Shown in pieces: positions 15,625 through 21,090 of a stretch of DNA of 21,090 bases (position 1 is its first letter; each line of letters opens with the position of its first letter). The position numbers and the translations under genes are program-made. Origin of the DNA: an uncultured Leptotrichiaceae bacterium (GTDB lineage: Bacteria; Fusobacteriota; Fusobacteriia; Fusobacteriales; Leptotrichiaceae); assembly GCA_938037005.1 (NCBI GenBank), contig CALHVR010000063.1, positions 1 through 21,090 of the forward strand, read 5' to 3'. The notes beneath the pieces are model-generated. The model saw only the letters and a list, made by a program, of their open reading frames with translations, had not been told where the DNA came from and made no database searches.

Positions 15625-17040
15625 ATGAAAATTAAAATGACTAAAGTTGTTTGTACAATAGGACCAAAAAGCGAAAGTAAAGAAATGTTAACTAAATTAG
15701 TGGAAAGTGGAATGAACGTAATGAGATTAAACTTCTCGCACGGAGATTTCGAAGAACACGGTAGAAGAATTAAAAATATTAGAGAAGTAATGAAAGAAAC
15801 TGGTAAGTATATTGCAATTATGCTAGATACTAAAGGACCTGAAATTAGAACAGGTAAATTAGAAAACGGAGAAGATGTATTATTAAAAGCAGGAAATAAA
15901 ATAGTAATTACAACTGATTATTCATTTGTTGGAAATGCTGAAAAAATCTCAGTATCTTATCCAGGAATTACTAAAGATTTAAAAGCAGGAGATATAATTT
16001 TATTAGATGATGGATTAATTGGATTAACAGTTGATAAAATTGAAGGAGATGAAATATTCTGTACTATTAATAACACAGGAGAATTAGGAGGAACTAAAGG
16101 AGTAAACTTACCAGGAGTTTCAGTAGGATTACCAGCATTAGCTGAAAAAGATATTGCTGATTTAAAATTTGGATGTGAGCAAGGAGTAGATTATATTGCA
16201 GCTTCATTCATAAGAAAAGCATCAGACGTAGCAGAAGTTAGAAAAGTGTTAGATGAAAATGGAGGACATAATATTAAAATTATGTCTAAAATAGAAAGTC
16301 AAGAAGGAATTGATAATTTTGATGAAATTTTAGAATTATCAGATGCAATTATGGTAGCTAGAGGAGACTTAGGAGTTGAAGTTCCAGCTGAGGAAGTTCC
16401 ATTTATGCAAAAAATGATGATTAGAAAATGTAATGCTGCTGGGAAACCAGTAGTTACAGCTACTCAAATGTTAGATTCAATGATTAGAAACCCTAGACCT
16501 ACAAGAGCAGAAGCAGGAGATGTTGCAAATGCTATTTTAGATGGAACAGATGGAGTAATGTTGTCAGGAGAATCAGCAAAAGGTAAATATCCGGCTGAAG
16601 CAGTAAAAATGATGGCTACAATTTCTGCAAGAACAGATGAATTCAAAAAATTCAAACGTATTGAAAAACCAGAAGGAGAAGTAACAGTTACTGAAGCAAT
16701 TTCAATGGGTGCTGTTGAAACTTCACAATTATTAAATGCTAAATTAATCGTTTGTTGGACAAAAACAGGTAGAGCTGCGAGAATGATTAGAAAATATGGA
16801 CCAACTGCTCCAATTTTAGCATTAACTGATAATGATCAAACTGCAAGACAATTAGCATTTGTAAGAGGTGTTAGAGCATATGTTGCAACTGATTTAGATA
16901 AAGCTGATGATTTCTTCAGAAAAGCTTTAGAAGTTGCTGCACAACATGAAAGTGATGTAAAAGCAGGTGATTTAGTAGTTCTAGTAACTGGGATTTCAGA
17001 AACTGGGACAACGAACACATTTAAAGTTGAAAGATTATAA
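15625..17040 (+). CDS. pyk: Pyruvate kinase
   Basis: A 471-residue glycolytic enzyme converting PEP and ADP to pyruvate and ATP. Landmarks are MRLNFSHG (about 33-40), LDTKGPEIRTG (about 68-78), the catalytic-lysine region SKIESQEG, the metal-site region MVARGDLGVE, and the TRAEAGDVANAILDGTDGVM signature. The length and end (TGTTNT near the C-terminus) match PykF-type enzymes. The extra C-terminal PEP-utiliser-like domain found in many Bacillus-group pyruvate kinases is missing. PykF-type enzymes are activated by fructose 1,6-bisphosphate, which would link this gene to PfkA and FruK in the same window; that regulation is inferred. The gene has a strong AGGAGG site and shares the pfkA promoter. 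Codon use is highly biased, as for fba. Confidence 0.96.
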   Translation: MKIKMTKVVCTIGPKSESKEMLTKLVESGMNVMRLNFSHGDFEEHGRRIKNIREVMKETGKYIAIMLDTKGPEIRTGKLENGEDVLLKAGNKIVITTDYSFVGNAEKISVSYPGITKDLKAGDIILLDDGLIGLTVDKIEGDEIFCTINNTGELGGTKGVNLPGVSVGLPALAEKDIADLKFGCEQGVDYIAASFIRKASDVAEVRKVLDENGGHNIKIMSKIESQEGIDNFDEILELSDAIMVARGDLGVEVPAEEVPFMQKMMIRKCNAAGKPVVTATQMLDSMIRNPRPTRAEAGDVANAILDGTDGVMLSGESAKGKYPAEAVKMMATISARTDEFKKFKRIEKPEGEVTVTEAISMGAVETSQLLNAKLIVCWTKTGRAARMIRKYGPTAPILALTDNDQTARQLAFVRGVRAYVATDLDKADDFFRKALEVAAQHESDVKAGDLVVLVTGISETGTTNTFKVERL

Positions 17041-17053
17041 TAGAACACATTTG

Positions 17054-17082
17054 AATGCAATATTTGTAGTGAATATTTCATT
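17054..17082 (+). other. Hairpin just downstream of pyk
   Basis: AATG/CATT and AATATT/AATATT arms (17054-17064 with 17072-17082) form a 10-pair stem with one mismatch around a 7-base loop. It begins 13 bases after the pyk stop. It probably stabilises the mRNA 3' end. The bases AATGCAA (17054-17060) can alternatively pair with TTGCATT (17156-17162) in the next structure. Confidence 0.45.
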
Positions 17083-17090
17083 TAATAAAT

Positions 17091-17184
17091 AAAAAATGTA
17101 CCAATTTGTATAAGCAAAACATAGTTTTCCTTGAAATTATAGGATAATAATTAATTTGCATTTACAAAAAAGGTACATTTTTTT
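17091..17184 (+). terminator. Large nested inverted repeat / terminator between pyk and recR
   Basis: A 12-bp perfect inverted repeat (AAAAAATGTACC at 17091-17102 with GGTACATTTTTT at 17172-17183) encloses 69 bases that hold further nested pairs: TTTGTA (17105-17110) with TACAAA (17163-17168), and GCAAA (17114-17118) with TTTGC (17155-17159). The right arm ends in a seven-T run, so it can work as an intrinsic terminator of the pfkA-pyk transcript. The large enclosed region is unusual for a plain terminator. The recR promoter begins two bases after the T-run. Confidence 0.65.
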
Positions 17185-17185
17185 C

Positions 17186-17213
17186 TTGACATATAAAAAA
17201 AAAGTGATATACT
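17186..17213 (+). promoter_or_regulatory. recR promoter
   Basis: A consensus TTGACA (17186-17191), a 16-bp spacer and TATACT (17208-17213). It abuts the end of the upstream terminator structure. Confidence 0.75.
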
Positions 17214-17246
17214 AGAAATATAAAAAATAAAAAAGTAAGGTAGAAT

Positions 17247-17834
17247 ATGAAAAAATTAAATAATTTAATAGATGTTTTTGCTAAATTGCCGGGAATTGGA
17301 AGAAAAAGTGCAACGAGAATTGCATTTGATATTTTGGAAAAAGCACCGATAGAAATAGAAAATATGATAGAAACATTGAAAGATTCGTATGAAAATATAA
17401 AACATTGTAAAATATGTGGAAATTTATCAGAATTAGATATATGTGAAGTATGTGCTGATGAAAATCGTAATAAAAATATAATATGTATTGTGGAAAGTGT
17501 GAGAGATATAATTGCATTTGAGAAATCAGGGACATATAATGGCTTGTATCATGTGTTAGGTGGTAAAATTGATCCATTAAATGGAGTAACGATAGAAGAC
17601 TTAAATGTTAAAGCGTTAGAACAAAGAATAGATGATAATGTTAAAGAAGTTATATTGGCTTTAAATCCTGATTTAGAAGGTGAAACTACAAATTTATATT
17701 TAACAAAAATGTTAAAAAATATAAATTTAAAAATATCAAAAATAGCAAGTGGAATACCGCTGGGTGGTAATATTGAACATACAGATATGGCAACGTTAGG
17801 GAGAGCGTTAGAAGGTAGAATTAAAAGTGAATAA
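17247..17834 (+). CDS. recR: Recombination mediator protein RecR
   Basis: A 195-residue DNA repair protein that, with RecO and RecF, loads RecA on gapped DNA. Domain order is as expected: a helix-hairpin-helix near the N-terminus (PGIGRKSATRIA, 15-26), a four-cysteine zinc finger (C54, C57, C66, C69), a Toprim domain (ICIVE near 79-83; NPDLEGE replaces the common NPTxEGE), and the conserved C-terminal GGNIEHTDMATLGRALEGR. Length is typical (about 200). The usual bacterial neighbours dnaX and ybaB are absent here, and it instead sits with a flavoprotein reductase 52 bases downstream. The ribosome site (TAAGG) is weaker than that of the neighbouring metabolic genes, in keeping with low expression. 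Confidence 0.95.
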   Translation: MKKLNNLIDVFAKLPGIGRKSATRIAFDILEKAPIEIENMIETLKDSYENIKHCKICGNLSELDICEVCADENRNKNIICIVESVRDIIAFEKSGTYNGLYHVLGGKIDPLNGVTIEDLNVKALEQRIDDNVKEVILALNPDLEGETTNLYLTKMLKNINLKISKIASGIPLGGNIEHTDMATLGRALEGRIKSE

Positions 17835-17870
17835 TAATATAAATTATTGTATATTTAAAAATAAAAAATA

Positions 17871-17878
17871 AGAAGGGA
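17871..17878 (+). promoter_or_regulatory. Ribosome binding site fixing the RclA-like start at 17887
   Basis: AGAAGGGA at 17871-17878 stands about 8 bases before the ATG at 17887. The earlier in-frame ATG at 17878 overlaps the site itself and would leave no spacer, so the start at 17887 (protein beginning MKKYDAIVIG) is preferred. Confidence 0.75.
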
Positions 17879-17886
17879 TGATTCTG

Positions 17887-19266
17887 ATGAAAAAATATGA
17901 CGCAATAGTAATAGGTTGGGGAAAAGGTGGAAAAACTTTAGCTGGATTTTTAGGGATGAAAGGACAAAAGGTGGCATTAATTGAAGAGTCTAATGAAATG
18001 TATGGTGGAACTTGTATTAATGTTGGATGTATACCTAGTAAAGTGTTAGTTAATGGAGTTGAAAGAGGAGAAAATAAAGAGTTAAATGATGATGTTGCGA
18101 AAGAAATGTTTTATAAAAGTGTAATTAATAGAAAAAAAACATTAATACCTATGTTGAGAAAAAAAAATTATGAAATGTTAGAAACGAAAGAAACAGTTGA
18201 TTTATACAATGGAAAAGGAAGTTTTGTATCTTCACATGTTATAAATATTGCTCATGAAAATGGAGAAAATACTCAAATTGAAGGAGAAAAAATATTTATA
18301 AATACAGGAGCTACGACTATCATTCCAAATATTCCTGGTTTGAGAGAAAGTAAATATTTATTAATAAGTACAAGTATAATGGATTTAGAAGAATTACCTA
18401 AAGAATTAGTTATAATTGGTGCAGGATATATTGGACTTGAATTTGCTTCAACTTATTCTGGATTTGGATCAAAAGTTACAATAATTGATTTTGCAAAAGA
18501 TATTTTACAAAGAGAGGAAAAAGAAGCTGCTGATAGAGTTAGAACAATTTTAGAAGCAAAAGGTGTAAACTTTATTTTAGGAGCAAAAGTTCAAGAAATT
18601 GTAGATGAAGAAAATAAAGTGATTGTAAAAGTTGAAAAAGAAAATGGAGAAGTTGTAAAAGTTGAAGGAAATAAAGTATTAGCTGCTATAGGAAGAAGAC
18701 CTAATACAGATGGATTAAATTTAGATAAAGCTGGAGTTGAAGTAGATGAAAGAGGAGCTATTAAAGTAAATGAAAAATTAGAAACAACAGCTAAAAATAT
18801 TTGGGCAGTTGGAGATGTAAAAGGTGGATTACAATTTACATATATTTCATTAGATGACTTTAGAATAATTAGAGATAATGTTTATGGAAATGGAAATAGA
18901 ACAACACTTGATAGAAATGTAGTGCCTTACACTACATTCTTAAGTACTCCATTATCAAGAGTTGGATTATCAGAAGCACAAGCAAAAGATCAAGGATATG
19001 AAATTAAAGTTGGTAAACTTGAAGCAATGGCAATTCCAAAAGGTAAAATTGAAGGAAAATCAGAAGGATTATTAAAAGTGGTAGTTGATGCTAAAACAGA
19101 TTTAATTTTAGGTGCAACTTTATTATGTCATGATTCTCATGAGATGATAAACATTATAGCTTTAGCAATGAAAGGGAATTTAAAATATCAATATATTCGT
19201 GACATGATATTCACACATCCTACAATGTCAGAATCATTAAATGATTTATTTGGAAGTGTAAAATAA
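17887..19266 (+). CDS. rclA: RclA-like pyridine nucleotide-disulfide oxidoreductase
   Basis: A 459-residue cytosolic FAD flavoprotein with an N-terminal FAD loop (IVIGWGKGGKTLAG, 7-20), redox-active cysteines C43 and C48 in GGTCINVGCIPSK, a central NAD(P)H Rossmann motif (IIGAGYIGLEFAS near 180), an FAD-binding AVGD, and a C-terminal dimerisation domain ending THPTMSESLNDLF. The WGKGGKTLAG start, the GGLQFTYISLDD stretch and the SHEMINI region match E. coli RclA (YkgC) from memory. That enzyme is a copper(II) reductase protecting against hypochlorous acid and copper. The group also resembles dihydrolipoamide dehydrogenase and mercuric reductase, but no lipoyl-complex or mer genes are nearby. 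No promoter was found in the 52-base gap, so it is probably co-transcribed with recR. Its role in copper or oxidant defence here is inferred. Confidence 0.82.
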   Translation: MKKYDAIVIGWGKGGKTLAGFLGMKGQKVALIEESNEMYGGTCINVGCIPSKVLVNGVERGENKELNDDVAKEMFYKSVINRKKTLIPMLRKKNYEMLETKETVDLYNGKGSFVSSHVINIAHENGENTQIEGEKIFINTGATTIIPNIPGLRESKYLLISTSIMDLEELPKELVIIGAGYIGLEFASTYSGFGSKVTIIDFAKDILQREEKEAADRVRTILEAKGVNFILGAKVQEIVDEENKVIVKVEKENGEVVKVEGNKVLAAIGRRPNTDGLNLDKAGVEVDERGAIKVNEKLETTAKNIWAVGDVKGGLQFTYISLDDFRIIRDNVYGNGNRTTLDRNVVPYTTFLSTPLSRVGLSEAQAKDQGYEIKVGKLEAMAIPKGKIEGKSEGLLKVVVDAKTDLILGATLLCHDSHEMINIIALAMKGNLKYQYIRDMIFTHPTMSESLNDLFGSVK

Positions 19267-19272
19267 TATATG

Positions 19273-19311
19273 AAAAAAGCAGGTTTTAGTTTAACTTTAA
19301 CTTGCTTTTTT
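19273..19311 (+). terminator. Rho-independent terminator after the RclA-like gene
   Basis: A 13-bp stem (19273-19285 with 19299-19311, one G-T pair, otherwise perfect; core AAAAAAGCA / TGCTTTTTT) with a 13-base loop and terminal T's. It closes the recR transcript. Confidence 0.85.
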
Positions 19312-19357
19312 ATAAATTTAGAATAATAAATTATTCAGTTTTTGTTGTAAAATCAAA

Positions 19358-19386
19358 TTGTCTAAAAAAATAAATTATGTTATAAT
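19358..19386 (+). promoter_or_regulatory. Promoter of the LptD-like gene
   Basis: TTGTCT (19358-19363), a 17-bp spacer and a perfect TATAAT (19381-19386). Transcription would start near 19393. This leaves too short a leader for the in-frame ATG at 19400 and supports the ATG at 19418, which has AAAAAGG upstream. Confidence 0.65.
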
Positions 19387-19417
19387 AAGCGTAGATATCA
19401 TGAAAAAGGTTGAAAAA

Positions 19418-21090
19418 ATGAGAAAAAAAAATAAAATTTTATTTAGCTTTTTATTTTATATTATGTTTAATGGACATTTGTATGCAAATGATGAAATAGT
19501 GGAATTAGAAAGTGATAAATCAGTTATTGATTTAGAGAAAGAAACTGTAAAAGCTAAAGAGCGTTCAACTGTAAAATATGAGGATATTATAATTCATGCA
19601 GATCAAATTGAAAAGTTAGAAAATGATAATGTTATTAAAGCAAATGGAAATGCAGTATTTATTCGTGATGATCAAGTTGTAAATGCAGAACAAATAATTT
19701 ATAATACAGAGACAAAGAAAGCTATTCTTTCTAAATTTAATGGTTTTGATACGAATTTAAAGTTGCGTTTTGGTGGCGAAAAAACAGAAATACAAGGTAT
19801 ATCAAAAATTAATATATATAAAGGGTGGATTACAACAAGTAATTATGAGAAGCCAAATTATAAAGTAGAAGCAGATGAATTTATATTTTATCCAAATAAA
19901 AAATTAATTGCTAAAAATATTGGAATAAAGATTGGTGAAAAAAAATTATTTAAAATACCACACTATGTGAAATCATTAAAACCAAATTTGCAAAAAGATA
20001 CATTATTTTCATTTTTAGGTAAATATATAGATAAAGGGAGTTTGCTCTCTTGGAGATTTGATTATGAACATAGTAATTTAGCCCAAGGATTTATAAATTT
20101 TGGACTTAGTGAAAATAAAAAAATAACTTTGAAATGGTCAAATGATTATAAATTTTCGGAAAAGAATAGTGGAAATATATTTGTAAATAAGTATGTTATT
20201 CCATTTGGTGAGCATGAAAAAGAATGGGATATAATGTGGACACATACTGCAATAATAGAACCCAAAAAAGATAAAGCAAATAGAAATTTTTTTGATTTTG
20301 GATATGGTCTTTGGAATTTAAAATATCAAAATAAAACAACAAATTTAATATCAACAGTTGATAATAAAATGCTGAAAGATACTCAAACTGATTATTTGGA
20401 AAAATATAAACAAATAGGTTTTTATGATTTTAAAATTAATCAAGAAATAGGTGAAAATGGAGAGATTAATTTTGAATATTATTGGACACAAGACAGAGAA
20501 GCATTAAAAGAATTAACACGAATAAATAATGAAATTGCTCGTAACAATAATTTAGATTTGTTAGAAATTTTAGTCGTTAATGATGGTTCAAAAGACAATA
20601 CTGTTGTTGTAGCACAACAATATGTAAATAAGTACCCTAATTCTGTTCGAATTATTGATAAAGAAAATGGTGGACACGGCTCAACCATCAATGCCGGTAT
20701 TAGAGAAGCAACAGGAAAATATTTTAAAGTAGTAGATGGAGACGACTGGGTAGATTCAGTCGCATTGCAAAATCTATTGGATTTTCTTAAAGATCACGAT
20801 GCAGATTTAATTATCAATCCGTGTAACCAAGTGTTTATGGATGACAACCAACGCAAAAAGTTATTGGTTGAGTTATCGCCTGAAACAAAATATGGTGAGG
20901 TTATTTCATATGAAGATGCATTGAAATATATGGGGGAACTTCAACAGATGCATATGACCACTTATAGAACTGCTATTTTAAAAGAAAATAATATTAAAAT
21001 TAGCGAAAAGATGTTCTACGTGGATAACGAATATAAAATTTATCCTTCAATTTATTTAAAAACGGCCATTATCTTGAAAGATGTTTTATA
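19418..21090 (+). CDS. LptD/OstA-like protein joined in frame to a glycosyltransferase 2 segment (3' partial, probably chimeric)
   Basis: The reading frame is open from 19418 to the window edge (557 codons, no stop). Residues 1-23 form a signal peptide (basic RKKNK start, hydrophobic core, LYA-ND cleavage). Residues about 40-375 look like an LPS-assembly LptD/OstA protein: an LptA-like beta-jellyroll (IHADQIEKLE, KANGNAVFIRDDQVVNAEQIIY, VEADEFIFYP), then an aromatic-rich beta-barrel start. From about residue 375-383 the sequence switches to glycosyltransferase family 2: VVNDGS (386-391), GGHGSTINAG (418-427) and DGDDW (440-444). The GT2 part lacks its usual first 35-40 residues with the IPxYN strand, and the barrel is cut off early. 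The start at 19418 is chosen over 19400 from ribosome-site and promoter spacing. The two halves differ in composition. The LptD-like call is moderate, the GT2 call is strong, and a functional fusion is unlikely. Confidence 0.7.
   Translation, partial: MRKKNKILFSFLFYIMFNGHLYANDEIVELESDKSVIDLEKETVKAKERSTVKYEDIIIHADQIEKLENDNVIKANGNAVFIRDDQVVNAEQIIYNTETKKAILSKFNGFDTNLKLRFGGEKTEIQGISKINIYKGWITTSNYEKPNYKVEADEFIFYPNKKLIAKNIGIKIGEKKLFKIPHYVKSLKPNLQKDTLFSFLGKYIDKGSLLSWRFDYEHSNLAQGFINFGLSENKKITLKWSNDYKFSEKNSGNIFVNKYVIPFGEHEKEWDIMWTHTAIIEPKKDKANRNFFDFGYGLWNLKYQNKTTNLISTVDNKMLKDTQTDYLEKYKQIGFYDFKINQEIGENGEINFEYYWTQDREALKELTRINNEIARNNNLDLLEILVVNDGSKDNTVVVAQQYVNKYPNSVRIIDKENGGHGSTINAGIREATGKYFKVVDGDDWVDSVALQNLLDFLKDHDADLIINPCNQVFMDDNQRKKLLVELSPETKYGEVISYEDALKYMGELQQMHMTTYRTAILKENNIKISEKMFYVDNEYKIYPSIYLKTAIILKDVL
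20545..21090 (+). other. Foreign-looking glycosyltransferase 2 segment at the window end
   Basis: GC rises abruptly here. By hand count, 108 of 300 bases (36%) are G or C in 20581-20880, against 50 of 240 (21%) in 19801-19920 plus 20281-20400. C-ending codons rare elsewhere (GGC, ACC, ATC, GCC, AAC, TAC, CAC, GTC) become common, and CGA and CGC arginine codons appear. The encoded GT2 sequence resembles polysaccharide glycosyltransferases of lactobacilli and streptococci, judged from memory. The exact boundary cannot be fixed by eye and is placed within about 20530-20570. Confidence 0.65.

Noticed and set aside
20479..20691. Short minus-strand frame over the chimeric junction
   Set aside because: It is antisense to the glycosyltransferase segment, has no domain content, and arises from the absence of stops opposite the coding frame.
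19418..21090. A novel secreted glycosyltransferase effector made by fusion to an outer-membrane anchor
   Set aside because: Tempting, because the frame is open throughout, but the GT2 part lacks its N-terminal nucleotide-binding strand, the barrel is incomplete, and GC and codon use change abruptly at the join. A chimera explains this better.

Overview
The window looks like a chromosomal stretch from a very AT-rich, fermentative, diderm bacterium. The best fit is the Fusobacteriota, probably Leptotrichiaceae (Leptotrichia, Sneathia or Streptobacillus type). This is an inference from low GC, a strong AGA preference for arginine, Firmicute-like housekeeping genes next to an LptD-like outer-membrane assembly gene, and strong AGGAGG-type ribosome sites. 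All genes lie on the + strand. No tRNA, rRNA, CRISPR array, insertion sequence or complete mobile element was seen, and no stretch over 300 bases lacks a gene.

Layout. (1) 3-1250 is a metal transporter of the cation diffusion facilitator (CDF) family with an N-terminal GNAT-like domain and a manganese-type metal site. (2) 1490-4240 is a copper operon: a CopY repressor with two operator-like palindromes at its promoter, and a CopA copper-exporting ATPase. (3) 4492-8705 is a run of two abutting, divergent MgtE magnesium channels, an MscS channel and a metallo-beta-lactamase-fold hydrolase. (4) 8770-12704 is fructose uptake and entry into glycolysis: 1-phosphofructokinase, fructose PTS EIIABC and class II aldolase. 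(5) 12895-14505 is CTP synthase. (6) 14626-17040 is 6-phosphofructokinase plus pyruvate kinase. (7) 17247-19266 is RecR and an RclA-like flavoprotein disulfide reductase. (8) 19418-21090 begins as an LptD/OstA-like outer-membrane protein and then changes, in frame, into a glycosyltransferase family 2 segment of clearly different composition.

How the genes fit together. The fru genes import fructose as fructose 1-phosphate, convert it to fructose 1,6-bisphosphate and cleave it. PfkA and Pyk cover the two classical glycolytic control points, so a large part of fructose and glucose catabolism sits within 8 kb. Metal handling is the second theme: Mn-type CDF, CopY/CopA, paired MgtE and an RclA relative (the E. 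coli RclA is a copper(II) reductase).

No clearly novel multi-gene system was found. The items most worth checking are the in-frame LptD/glycosyltransferase junction near 20530-20570 (most likely an assembly chimera, otherwise a recent recombination), the GNAT-CDF fusion, the tandem MgtE pair, and the structured pyk-recR intergenic region.
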